A DNA stretch of 64,000 nucleotides from Curvularia sp. ZM96 (GCA_022457065.1 JAJGBQ010000008.1:558001-622000); one strand, 5' to 3'. Shown: positions 20,746-30,462, counted from the stretch's first letter. Made by a program: numbers and translations. The notes: generated by a model from the sequence alone, not told the origin.

Positions 20746-21670
20746 CGCTCCTTTGACGGGTGTTCAGTAACGTTCAGCTCGAGGGTGTGGAGGTCGCAGA
20801 CATCTTTGGCACCGGGAGTTCAGACATGACGCGCCTTTGATCGCCATTTTCTCTCAATGCATTCTGCATGATTATTAGAAAGGAAAGCAGAGCTTGTATC
20901 TGACATGTGTCACTGCGTCATTGGAAGTCTAGCAAGCCACAGTTACACAACAGCATTTCGCATGCATACATCAATGCATGGCGTGAACATCGCCGATATA
21001 ATACTTGGGCGATTCGTAAACATTAGTGACGGCAAGATCCAAGCTGCGATACATCAAATTAGTTCGTAAATTAGCGGCTTATCTCGCAGTAGCGATGTGG
21101 CAATAGAGGCAGGATACATATTTTGATAATGCCTTTGTCTTGTCACGCAGGGCCAGTGAAGGGAGAAACTCAACGGTAACATGCTATAAGCCACATGCAA
21201 AACGTTCACATCATATGAATCATGTCTTAAAAGTATAACCATTCCATACCGAACAAAAGCTGCTGATCGTCGCCCAAGGTTCTCTTTGAGTGCACGTCGT
21301 ACCAGGACATATAGTTAAGGAGTTAAAAGCCGTGATAAGTTTTGCTGAATATCGGCTGTCATCGGTAGCTGAATCCATTCAGTACATGCAATTGAGAGAC
21401 GATGGTTGGACTTCAATATACGTGGGGGCAGCGACCTCCGAATCAAGTTGGCGTTGAACGGAATACTACTCCGGACGGATTTGCACTAGTCCTTTGATTC
21501 TGGCGCAGGGGTACTAGAAATAGTTGACGATACGATCAAACAGATCTGGCGCTTCAAACAAACAACAAGCGCGCAACCCAGCTAAAAAAAAACACTACCA
21601 TATGACTCTATGAAACGTTGTGATAGTTGATCTCGTAATATACATCCATTCAAAAAGAAACAGGCTCCAA
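20746..21670. other. intergenic, no gene seen
   Basis: Separates the FtsJ-like pseudogene from the viperin group. Short frames only; no repeat or RNA gene recognised. Confidence 0.5.
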
Positions 21671-22330
21671 TCAGGGGTTACTCTTATCTGTTTCCAAAAG
21701 ACGGCTTACCAGTGCTACCCGCTCCCCCAAGTCTTTGATAGCATTGGGTAGGACGCTGTATGAGATTTCATACTCCCTGAGCATAACGAAGAACGCCTCA
21801 TTCAATGCCTTCCACTCTGCGGTATCTTGATACGCCAACCTGACTTTGTCTGCGCTTAGCCACTCTGTATTACCAGCCTCGCAGACTATCACTGTGGCGT
21901 GTTCCATTCTCAACCTTGACTTTGCCCACTCTTTCGTGCTCGCTAGTGCTTTGAAGGCATCGGTTCCCGTGTATTCTTTCGCATATACTAGCGTATCTAG
22001 CGCTGATCGATCTGCCAAGAACCACCGGTCCTTCAGTTGTTCTTCAGCTTGGTTCTGTCTCAGCAGAATGTGCGTCTGTAACTGAAGGCCTCGAACACTA
22101 TCATATAGGTCTCTTGCTTGAAACCCCTTCTCACGCATTACAACTCGGACGACTTCTTCGACGACAGACGGCTGCTCGGTACCGTGAGATTCTGGGTCGC
22201 GGTCGGAGTAGAATGCCCTCAATGCGTTGAGAAGAGTCGTCTTCCCACTACACTGAGGTCCTATCAAGTAGAGATTCGATCGTTTTGGAGGCCCGCTTCT
22301 ATTGGTGGGGGTTTCAACGCTCGTAAGCAT
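21671..22330 (-). CDS. AAA_28/NadR-like P-loop protein
   Basis: 219 residues, single exon. Walker A GPQCSGKTT lies at about 24-32. The segment DRWFLADRSALDTLVYAKEY at about 101-120 matches the D-R-S...D pattern of AAA_28 domains, which are related to the nucleotide kinase part of NadR. Such proteins are predicted small-molecule or nucleotide kinases, but none of this fungal type is known to me to be characterised. It follows viperin on the same strand with a 189-bp gap, so co-regulation is likely. ATG 22330 is the first start in frame before the Walker A. Confidence 0.75.
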   Translation of the reverse strand: MLTSVETPTNRSGPPKRSNLYLIGPQCSGKTTLLNALRAFYSDRDPESHGTEQPSVVEEVVRVVMREKGFQARDLYDSVRGLQLQTHILLRQNQAEEQLKDRWFLADRSALDTLVYAKEYTGTDAFKALASTKEWAKSRLRMEHATVIVCEAGNTEWLSADKVRLAYQDTAEWKALNEAFFVMLREYEISYSVLPNAIKDLGERVALVSRLLETDKSNP

Positions 22331-22519
22331 CGTGGTATCAGTGTTCTGGCAGGGTGCAGTCGTTCGCTCAGACCCACCATTTTATAGCGTTCAATCTGAC
22401 TAAGAGGCTATTTCGTTGATGTTGAATTCGATTGGGTTATTTAGAATTGTATGACGCACTTCACGGTTCGCAATATCACCCGGCCTCCATTCTACCGGCC
22501 ACATGTTGGTCTCATGATC

Positions 22520-23500
22520 TTACCACTGCAGGTCTCGCTTATCTAGCCCACATGTATCGGTCGACCTAGCCCAGTCGTATACTCCTCCACGGTCCCTGAA
22601 AGCCCTCTCATCCCAGTATACACTTTGAAGTGCTTTTTCGACCCCAATATCAAGGATTGATCCAGATGGCTGGCGCCCGTCGCGATCTAGAAATCTCAAG
22701 TACTCGTCGAGAATCAGATACGACTTGGCCATCATTAGGTTGGACTCTGGCACGAGTGATGTCTGGTTCGCGTGTCGCCTGCAAAAGCTGTCGTATTCTT
22801 CATCGGTGATAGTAAACTTGCGGGCGTCTCGAAGTGTCTTCCCAGAGTCGTTTTCCCCTGCGACAACCAAGACTTGGAAGCACTTCCAGCGAAAAGGCTG
22901 AAGCTGATCGATGTGCCTGTTCATATCTTCATCCCAATTGAGTCGACATACCACAGTGTTGATCTTGAACTTGATACCATATTTCTTGCACCAAGAAGCA
23001 ATCTTGTACAGCTGCGAGATCTGATCGCCGGATCCACGGCCAATCTCGATGTTGGTAGACTCGTTAAAAGAATCACACGAAACCGCCAAGATATCAATCT
23101 TGGAACCGCACTGCCGAAAGAAGCTTTCCTTGACAAGACTTCCATTTGTGACGATAGAGACCGATTCGAGTTGTAACTCATCTATGCAGAAAATCACCAT
23201 CTCTGCCAGGAACTTTGGATAAAGGAACGGCTCTCCGCCAGCAAAATTCAGCTTTCGCATGCCTGCTTCCTTGAGCAATGCAAGCCCTTTCTTTGTGCGA
23301 TCGGAACTTTCTACGAAAGAGGAGGTGGCAGTGTGAAAGCAGAATCCACATGTTTTGTTGCAGCGCCTCGTAAAGTGATAGTTGACAGCTACGGGGCATA
23401 CGGCGCGACGGTTTTTGTAACGCAGGTACACAGACGTGATACCGAGTAGCAGTAGTCCAAAGCAGATTGAGACGGAGTTCATTGTTGGAGCGTGAAACAA
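22520..23500 (-). CDS. RSAD2-like: viperin-like radical SAM enzyme
   Basis: 326 residues, no intron; Met7 is an alternative start. A hydrophobic or amphipathic N-terminal segment (about 11-26) resembles the ER/lipid-droplet anchor of vertebrate viperin. The radical SAM cluster motif is C47-NKT-C51-GF-C54, followed by FHTA. Other viperin landmarks are VNYHFTRRCN, NFAGGEPFL (GGEP 88-91), VSIVTNGSL, SCDSFNES, FKINTVV, RWKCFQ, LVPESN, YLILDEY and SILDIGVE. The last residue is Trp, as in animal viperins where it matters for Fe-S loading. Viperins convert CTP to 3'-deoxy-3',4'-didehydro-CTP (ddhCTP), a chain terminator for some polymerases; some fungal and prokaryotic homologues use other nucleotides. 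It is divergent from the kinase at 23691, only 190 bp away. No lesion seen. Confidence 0.93.
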   Translation of the reverse strand: MFHAPTMNSVSICFGLLLLGITSVYLRYKNRRAVCPVAVNYHFTRRCNKTCGFCFHTATSSFVESSDRTKKGLALLKEAGMRKLNFAGGEPFLYPKFLAEMVIFCIDELQLESVSIVTNGSLVKESFFRQCGSKIDILAVSCDSFNESTNIEIGRGSGDQISQLYKIASWCKKYGIKFKINTVVCRLNWDEDMNRHIDQLQPFRWKCFQVLVVAGENDSGKTLRDARKFTITDEEYDSFCRRHANQTSLVPESNLMMAKSYLILDEYLRFLDRDGRQPSGSILDIGVEKALQSVYWDERAFRDRGGVYDWARSTDTCGLDKRDLQW

Positions 23501-23690
23501 GAAATGGAATGGAGGAAGCAGGTAGAGTGCTGAAGATTTTCACTTGCTGCCATAGAATTTAATGATGCCCATCGATGCTGTTTACCGATGACGTGAGTAC
23601 AACCCCGCTTTTGCAAGGCATAAATGGAGGGCTGTGAACTCTTGTCGTCAGCCAGTGTTCTTCCCCAGGCTGATATCCTTACAAATTGCC
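23501..23690. promoter_or_regulatory. 190-bp divergent promoter between viperin and the nucleotide kinase
   Basis: The two ATGs face away from each other across this gap, so both genes must be driven from it. Short pyrimidine-rich stretches precede the kinase ATG. I do not recognise a specific transcription factor site. Confidence 0.6.
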
Positions 23691-24462
23691 ATGGAGGCTA
23701 CTGCAACAATTGTCATATTCGTCATTGGTAAGTTTGTGAGATTGTAAGTACGCGACTAAAGTCTACAGGAGCTCCTGGTTCTGGCAAGGGCACGCTGTGC
23801 CGAAGACTTTCTGACGAATATGGATTCTGTCACTTGTCTATTGGAGATACGTTGAGGAGACTTGTCTCGAACTCGATGACGGACCTAGTTACGGCATCTC
23901 AGGTGCAACGAGGCAAGCTCGTTTCTACAGAGACGTTGATCAACATTCTTCAAGATAGTATGGAGCATAGTTTTTGCAACAGCCGTCGCCTGATCCTGGT
24001 AGATGGTTTGCCGAAGCAGTTGGATCAGGCTATGCGTGTAAAAAAGGAAGTTAGTATGCCTAACTGCTAATCCTCTCCCTCAGCCTATTGATTTGGGAAG
24101 ATTGGCTCGCCAGCATTGGTTCTATTCCTCAACTGTCGAGAAGAGGTCGCCAAAAATCGCTTTCTCAAGCGAAACCTACCTGGAAGAGAAGCAGATACTG
24201 CAGCCATCTTCCACAAGAGATACGATGAGTTCGCTGCGGAGAACCCTCAGATCTTTAAAATGTACAATGAACGAAACCTTCTTATTAAGGTAAGACTCAT
24301 TGTGTAGTGCTTAACAATGCTAATGGCGGTCAGGTTGATACCAACGGAGAGACGGAGATTACGTACAAAACCCTATTGAACAGCCTACAAAATACTAATC
24401 TGGCACATTTCCTCCTAAGAACGACGGTGACTACGTGTCACATAGATAGTAGAAAAATATAA
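23691..24462 (+). CDS. UMP/CMP-kinase-like nucleotide kinase
   Basis: CDS join(23691..23727,23769..24049,24101..24289,24334..24462), 211 residues. Introns of 41, 51 and 44 bp; the first and last have clear GTAAG donors and CAG acceptors. For intron 2 I use the acceptor GGGAAG at 24100, because the stronger-looking CTCAG at 24083 puts the next exon out of frame. Landmarks: P-loop GAPGSGKGT, SIGDTLRRL, NMP-binding VQRGKLVSTE, VDGLPKQLDQA, VLFLNCREE, and a short lid LKRNLPGREADT as in UMP-CMP kinases. The usual DGFPR is DGLPK, so the Arg is Lys. UMP-CMP kinases convert CMP/UMP to diphosphates; vertebrate CMPK2 beside viperin supplies its CTP. A similar role here is inference from position and family. 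Confidence 0.78.
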
Positions 24463-24616
24463 TGTGTAGAGCAGGAGGCATGGTTGTTGGTCACGTGACT
24501 GTTACCAAGGGGTTCCTTCAGATGTGGCTCAACTAGTTTCCTCAAAGATCAATACCACTACCCTGCTCTTCACTCATACTTTACGTCTTTCTCGCTGAAG
24601 CTTGCAATCATAGATT

Positions 24617-25267
24617 ATGGCGTTTTCCAGGTTTCCAAAAGCTGTATCTCAAACCTTTCTTCTGGAGGTGGAACGCAAGTTTTGCGGGCTCGCAGTCACA
24701 GATCTTACCCTTCACGTCGGGAACCCGCCATTCCGGATCATCCAGCCACAAAGCCAGCGCATTTTCAAAGACACCTACTTCAACCGAGCTGGACTACTCA
24801 CAGCAGCAGGTGTGTGGGTCAGGCTACGCAACGGGCAATGGGAAGCCAAAGTGAGAAAGGGTGGCAACTTCCAAAACTCGAGGTTCGAGGAGCTGACTGA
24901 CCCTCGCGAAATCGGGGCGCAAGTACGCACCATCACGGGACGACTCTGCAGCGAGCATGAATTTTTCGGCCTCGATCGTATTGCAACCATGTGCACGACA
25001 AGAAGAACGTGGTTAGCGGACGAGAGGTTCACAATCGTGCTAGACGCGATGGACTTTGGGCACGAGGTCGGCGAGGTCGAGCTGCAGTCCGAGATGCGTC
25101 TGACTCATACGGGCCAAGAGCTGGAGGACCGCAAGCAGAGGGCAATGCAGCAGATGGACGAGGAGATTGTCGCTTTCATGGAACGTTATCGGTGGGCGTT
25201 TGCTGCTGGTGAGCCAATAGGAAAGCTGACAGCATACTTTGAACGCCAGGTCGCAGGCAGGCTGTAG
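24617..25267 (+). CDS. CYTH-domain (thiamine-triphosphatase-like) protein
   Basis: 216 residues, single exon. It opens with the CYTH signature E-V-E-R-K (ExExK) at about 18-22. Later come DTYFNRAG, VWVRLRNGQWEAKVRKG, a second acidic pair in VGEVELQSE, and a C-terminal GKLTAYF. Length and order match eukaryotic thiamine triphosphatases (about 220-230 residues). CYTH enzymes form a tunnel that binds triphosphates; the superfamily includes thiamine triphosphatases, inorganic triphosphatases, class IV adenylyl cyclases and fungal mRNA-cap triphosphatases. It lies 154 bp downstream of the kinase on the same strand. It may act on thiamine triphosphate (housekeeping) or on a triphosphate made by the neighbouring viperin; sequence cannot decide. 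Confidence 0.82.
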   Translation: MAFSRFPKAVSQTFLLEVERKFCGLAVTDLTLHVGNPPFRIIQPQSQRIFKDTYFNRAGLLTAAGVWVRLRNGQWEAKVRKGGNFQNSRFEELTDPREIGAQVRTITGRLCSEHEFFGLDRIATMCTTRRTWLADERFTIVLDAMDFGHEVGEVELQSEMRLTHTGQELEDRKQRAMQQMDEEIVAFMERYRWAFAAGEPIGKLTAYFERQVAGRL

Positions 25268-25646
25268 ATATGAAGCAAGGCTGCATATTGAGTCACCGTT
25301 GATGCGCTAAGCTGTGTTTGGTTATTTGCGAACATGAGATGTCGCAATACACGCTTTACGTTAGCGTCGCGCGTTCTTGTTGCGACGATCATGTAGAGTC
25401 GTATGCGTTCGTCAAACCCTCCCAATTGCATATAGACACGTAACAGAGTCTGCTAGCTTGTTACATCGAACAGCAAGCATATGACGATATACAGTCGTTA
25501 GCGATTGCGGCTTCACCTCTTCGTGCGGCATTCCACAAGATCAGTCATCATTAGATCAACGACTGGCCCATAACATCGGCCATCCTGCAGCGTTAAGCTA
25601 TATACAGAGAGTGAGACTGTTCAAAACCGTTGCGCAGTTGCGTGTA

Positions 25647-25830
25647 CAGTAATTAGCGATTGCGGCTTCACCCTTGCAGGCAGCATTCTGAAAGTTTCGT
25701 CATCATGAGACTGAAGATTGACCAATCATGTTCAGCTGACTGCTCGCGCTAAGCTATGTACAGAAGGTGGGGCTGTTCGAAACCGCTGCGCAGCCGTGTT
25801 GAAGAGTGAAGCCGCAATCGCTAACGACTG
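25647..25830. mobile_element. MITE family 1, inner copy
   Basis: A 184-bp copy bounded by TA, inserted in the outer copy at the TA of GCGTGTAAGGGTGAAG, a sequence found uninterrupted in the copy at 12958-13151. Confidence 0.85.
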
Positions 25831-25854
25831 TAAGGGTGAAGCCGCAATCGCTAA

Positions 25855-26295
25855 GGCTGGCGTGATTTGTCCCCCCGTTTTTGAGATTTGTCCCCCGCCG
25901 AAGTACCAAATTGTTTTACATCCACACAGCTTAACACCAGCAAGATTGTAAGTGGATTTTTGAACGTTATATAACACTCTAGGGCCTCGCAAAGCTTCCC
26001 TAAAAGTTTGAGACTCAAATTTGGTCTGTGTTGTGATCTAATTGCATGCTAAAGTTGGTGATATCTTGGAAGAAATCGCCAACTTTAACTCGATTTCACT
26101 TGTTCCTGTCGCTTTGGAAATTCGCAAAACTTAGAGCAGAGGTACTTTCGTGTATGCGAAAAGTGTTTCCAGCTTTAAACATAAGAATTACACGTGGTGT
26201 TGCGATGAAATTGTATTGCGCAGCGTAAGAGCTGCCATTTTCGGTACTTCGGCGGGGGACAAATCTCAAAAACGGGGGGACAAATCTCGCCAGCC
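25855..26295 (-). mobile_element. MULE-type MITE with 9-bp target duplication
   Basis: A 441-bp element with inverted ends beginning GGCTGGCG(T/A)GATTTGTCC. The 9-bp direct repeat AATCGCTAA lies on both sides (25846-25854 and 26296-26304). Nine-base duplications are the hallmark of Mutator-like elements. Its right end, read inward, matches the end of the MULE fragment at 62280. A diverged copy lies in the opposite orientation at 31073-31491. Confidence 0.9.
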
Positions 26296-26578
26296 AATCG
26301 CTAATCACTGTAACAACTGTATGGTCACGACCACTGAAATCGCTAACTGACGTGATGCTGGGTGGGGCGGCACGACCCGAGTAGCGCTGACTGCCATCAG
26401 ACTTGTGTGCTTACCATGCTGATCTTGGCCTCCTGACACAGATGGCCCACCTAGAATGATACTGTCATCGCTCCACGCGGAGACGTGCAGGCTGGCCAAA
26501 CGCTTACGTTGGTGTATGACTTGAGTGGAAAGCACAGCCAGTAGCTAGCGAGTTGGTTTCTAGCAAGGTAGGTGCATA

Positions 26579-26773
26579 TAGCCGCTAGCGATTGCGGCTT
26601 CACCATTGCAGGCAGGCTCGCTCGAGTCCAGTCATCATTTCATTGATAACTGGCCAATCATATCGATTGTTTTGCAGACAACACCTAGCGCTAAGCTACG
26701 TACGGAAGGTCGGGTTGAGCAAAACCGTGTTTGCAGCCATGCGCAGAGGTGAAGCCGCATTCGCTAGTAACTG
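26579..26773. mobile_element. MITE family 1, copy d
   Basis: A 195-bp copy nearly identical to 13177-13371, bounded by TA, about 100 bp upstream of the dioxygenase ATG. It may contribute promoter sequence. Confidence 0.85.
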
Positions 26774-26874
26774 TATATGTATATAGCCGAAGATCATTTA
26801 AGTTAACCCATCAGTCGCTGCAGTGGCTGCCTTGATACCTTTTTATCAGCTAAATGGTTATGTCAACCTGAACT

Positions 26875-28117
26875 ATGACCGAGGAAGTTCCGATCGTCGA
26901 TCTCGCTGCCTACTACCGTAACGGACCCGATTCTTTCGCGGCGCGGCAAGTTGTTCAAACAGTACACCATGCCGCCTCCACCTGGGGTTTCTTTGTAATC
27001 ACAGGCGCCAACATCTCGACGGATACTCAATCATCTCTCCTTTCCGTTTCGAAAGACTTCTTCAATCTGCCTTTGAGAACCAAATCTGACCTAGATGTCC
27101 GAGAGGGAGGCGCAGCCTGGCGTGGCTATATGCCACTTGGTGGCGAGTACACCCACGGCCACCTGGACTGGAAGGAGGGGCTTTATTTTGGCCCTGAGCA
27201 TGCGGACAACCATCATCTTTCCGGTCTTCCTTTACACGGCAAGAATCGGTTTCCTGACCAGACTCTGCCCAGCATGCGACAACAAGTATTGCAGTACATA
27301 GAAGAGGTGACAGAACTGGGAAAGATGCTTACAGATGTATTTTCTATGGCTCTGTGCTTGCCGCAAAGTCACCTACGTGAGAAACTCCTGGAGCCAGAGC
27401 CTATTGTGCTCTTCAGAATTTTCAAATATCCTTGCCTCGACGGTAATACTGTTGCACCAGAGAACAACACCCAAGAGAATTTCGGCATCGGCGAACATAC
27501 TGGTAAGAGAGCTTGGGATTCTATATTTGTTGGCTGCTGACGCTTGTTGTTAGATTTCGGCTACCTTACCATTCTAAAGGTCGATTCTCCGGGTCTACAG
27601 GTAGGTTTCCGTAACTTGGTACTCTATCATATATTGACAACACTATTCAAGGTCCTCTCACCATCCGACTGTTGGATTGATATACCTCTCATCGAGAACT
27701 CATTTATTGTGAACAGTAAGTACCCTGTGGTTTGCACATGAGTCGTGCGTTGATCGCTCTCAAGTTGGCGATATGTTCGACCGAATCACAGGAGGTCGAT
27801 ATCGCTCTCGTCCCCACCGTGTACAGCGGCCGTCACAGAGTTCACAGCCTCGTTTCTCCTTCCCATTGTTTTTCGATTTTGCGTGGTCCGCAAAGATGGA
27901 ATACCTGCCCCTAGGCCACCTACCGCAACTATCTGAAGAAGAAGAGGAGCTTATTGCGAAGCGTTGGGCTGCAACAACATTCCGTCGAGCGGAAGGCACC
28001 TGGTCGCAGTACCTTGCGCGAAAGGTGCAAAAGATATTTCCTGACCTCAAACTCCCTGACTTCGAAGCCAACACAGCGCCATCCACAAGGTTTACGATGG
28101 CTGTTTCCACAAAATAG
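26875..28117 (+). CDS. 2-oxoglutarate/Fe(II)-dependent dioxygenase
   Basis: CDS join(26875..27502,27554..27600,27652..27715,27765..28117), 363 residues. All three introns are about 50 bp with GTAAG/GTAGG donors and YAG or AAG acceptors, and each keeps frame. The N-terminal DIOX_N-like region begins VPIVDLAAYY and includes WGFFVITG. The iron triad is H208-T-D210 (EHTDFGYLTIL) and H264 (PHRV). The 2-oxoglutarate-binding R276-F-S278 pair is also present. The family (isopenicillin-N-synthase-like) hydroxylates, desaturates or cyclises small molecules, often in secondary metabolism. The substrate cannot be read from sequence. It sits 1.6 kb beyond the CYTH gene, separated by the MITE nest, and looks fully intact. 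Confidence 0.88.
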
Positions 28118-28985
28118 GAGACCAACTCTTTGGTGTTCTGCCTGGAGCTGTTGCGTCATAGCCATTGTAGTCGTAAAAAGATTTTGAGTGGCACATAAGT
28201 GAGAGTCGCGTTCTGTACGGGTACAATGAGTGTGGTTCGGTCAGCTTATCTATAGTGAATCAAAGCTAGTATAGGTACCATATAATGCTTCGTACTGAAC
28301 AATGCCTAGTCGTGTAAGAAAACTGATCATATCTCTACTCACGCTGATGTGACAACGCTCGCTGTTGAAGTTTGGGGCGTAGTGCCTACATTTACCGTAG
28401 CTGCAGACAAAGTGCAGCCCCTCGAAACCCTCATGTTATGCTTAGACATTTATCTCCCACTTGCCTCTCCGCAATGACATAATGGGTTACAGGAACTTAA
28501 TCCGAGGTTTTTCGTGAGTGTGACAACCTTGACAGCGTGAAAAGTGAAGGTAAAGACGATCTATATTCCTATTCCTATTACTACCTCTGGGGCAACGTTA
28601 GTGATCGAGGCTGGCGCGGCAGAATCACAAGAGTTCAATACGAGGAGTAGATAAGTTCAAAATCTGCAGCAGGAAAGCCACTTCAAACGACCAGAAACCT
28701 ACCAAGACCATGTATGACATACGTACCGGTATGATGACGGATTGTTTTTGATCTTTGACCCCTAATTTGCCGGCCCCGATGGTGACCACAGCTAGCGAAA
28801 TGGCACCTGCGTAGATTCCGAAGGGTCATACGCTTGGTATTTTTGTAAGCCTAGAAGTACCATGTATAGTCACGTGGTTACTGACTGACTAATAACCATA
28901 GTTACATATCAACCAGAACATAATGCGTTTACATACATAACCGTACCCTAGAACTAACGAAAAAGGAACCTGCATTTATCGAGGA
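28118..28985. other. intergenic with one repeated block
   Basis: No gene seen. The block AGAAGTACCATGTATAGTCA at about 28853-28872 and its flanks recur at about 38931-38985, probably a shared transposon fragment. Confidence 0.45.
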
Positions 28986-29070
28986 TAGCGATGCTAACTT
29001 AATATGGGTACATATTGCGACAGCTCATGCTAGCAAATAGTTGAATACAAATAAGCTTGCTGCCCCAGCG
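28986..29070 (+). repeat. dispersed repeat R3, fragment
   Basis: Matches the start of the R3 copies at 7972 and 34571 (GCTAACNTAATATGG-like, then GCGACAGCTCATG, then AGCAAATAGTTGAATACA). Confidence 0.5.
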
Positions 29071-29099
29071 CCTTACTTACCCCGCCTTGGGCTTCATGT

Positions 29100-29760
29100 A
29101 GGCTGTATCACCAAGCTAAGAATACAACGGAAGCCGACATCCTCAGCTCGCGACATCTTTGATGGATTGCAGGGTCCTGCTGGTATCTGAGCTGGTGCAC
29201 CTACCACGATTCACGATGGCTTCTTTGGATCTGGATGCTCTCTATTCTCTATACTGTATCAAGATGATACAGCAGTACGATGCTGCGCTACTTCTATTCC
29301 CGCAGTTCTCCATGTACTTCTGTTAGTAACGATCTTATACGCAGTAAGCAGCAGCCTGAGTTTATACGTGAGGAAAGGAGATGGTTTACCCGCGGATGGA
29401 CACTGCAAGAGCTCGAAAAGACACCGAAGCGGAACGTGCTAAAGAAGCTAACGTTATTCTTGCCTAAGTTAGGCAACTTGTAGAAGCGGATGATACAGCA
29501 AATGAGCGAGTCTGATGACGCCGCCGTCTGTCGCTGTGTGCTGACTTCTTGTTTGCATCGAAATGCACCACACTCAATACAATTATATATAACTATCTGG
29601 GGTCTGTCAATAATGAGGACGGGAATTCAGAAACCAGAGACTTACAATCATCTAATGTCTATTTGCGTAGAATATACACGCGGACGTATGGACGCACCAA
29701 GGTTAGAGTCATCACAATAGGGAGGCATATCGAAGCCGCAATGATGATGGGACACCCATA
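29100..29760 (+). pseudogene. HET-domain remnant
   Basis: The frame at 29280-29483 contains RRWFTRGWTLQELEK, the conserved W-F-x-R-G-W-T-L-Q-E-L core of fungal HET proteins (heterokaryon incompatibility). Weak similarity continues on both sides in other frames, with several stops. No complete HET domain or normal gene can be assembled, so this is a decayed copy. Confidence 0.55.
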
Positions 29761-29916
29761 GAATTTGCGGTTTGGGATGTCGGGCACAACACTCTGGTGA
29801 ACACGACAAAGGTCAGCTCCTGCTTCATCACGAACAAAAGATGGCTGTACTAGTGTGACTGATATTTTCCAACAGAGCGTACATTTCCATCAGCATATCC
29901 GCCCCAGTAGCCGTCA

Positions 29917-30462
29917 CTATTCTTGATTTTGTACCTCAATAAAATCCCACACAATCTCCTCAGAGCTCCAGTCCATAATCTTAATCTTCTGTTTGATCCT
30001 ATTCTCCGATTCGTTTGCGAATACGCCCAAGGGACGAAGATATCCACCCTGATGTACTAGCAGAACGCATCCACCTTCTGGGCGCATTCGGGGACATATG
30101 TATTCGTTGTTTCGATGGTGAGGAGTTTTACAAAACAGAAGTCCATGTTCATGAAAACCGAGATATTGCGCAGAAGCTGGATCCTTAAACCCCATCCAAC
30201 CTTTCTCCTCGACGCATCGCCACCTGAAAGTACCAAGCCCTCCTGGTTTGTCCATCACGAGCTCGCCGTCCAAGAACGTGATGACTTGTCTGTTTTTGCG
30301 ACATTGAATGATGAAGGTTCGCCCAGGCCATGGGATGGAAGATTGCGGAATTTCGTTACTCAAAGTGTTCTTTGTGGTATTTTCGGAAGATGCAGAAGGT
30401 GTGCAGATATGCCAAGTTTCGGACCCAATAATAGAAGGAGCTACGGGCTGATCGTGCGCCAT
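29917..30462 (-). CDS. hypothetical protein, possible beta-trefoil-like fold
   Basis: 181 residues from ATG 30462; the frame is open for 49 more codons upstream but from a GTG. After a Ser/Pro-rich N-terminus there is a regular beta-rich part: RTFIIQCRKNRQVITFLDGEL, FRWRCVEEKGWMGFKD, QYLGFHEHGLLFC, GGYLRPLG, then IVWDFIEVQ. The repeated G-F/Y-L pattern suggests a beta-trefoil of the fascin/ricin-B type, but no family is recognised with certainty. No lesion seen. Confidence 0.5.
   Translation of the reverse strand: MAHDQPVAPSIIGSETWHICTPSASSENTTKNTLSNEIPQSSIPWPGRTFIIQCRKNRQVITFLDGELVMDKPGGLGTFRWRCVEEKGWMGFKDPASAQYLGFHEHGLLFCKTPHHRNNEYICPRMRPEGGCVLLVHQGGYLRPLGVFANESENRIKQKIKIMDWSSEEIVWDFIEVQNQE

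Larger units (their letters stand above)
25492..26310. mobile_element. MITE family 1, outer copy of a triple nest
   Basis: Starts CAGTCGTTAGCGATTGCGGC after TA and ends in the complementary repeat followed by TA at 26311-26312. It is split twice: by another family 1 copy (25647-25830) inserted at a TA, and by a MULE-type MITE (25855-26295) in its right inverted repeat. Removing both with their duplicated target sites leaves about 183 bp, the family length. Confidence 0.85.

Noticed and set aside
24050..24083. Classical CTCAG acceptor for intron 2 of the nucleotide kinase
   Set aside because: It shifts the following exon out of frame and destroys VLFLNCREE; the acceptor at 24100 keeps the domain intact.
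27760..28125. 121-codon antisense frame over the last dioxygenase exon
   Set aside because: The opposite strand has the conserved PHRV and RFS motifs and correct splice sites.
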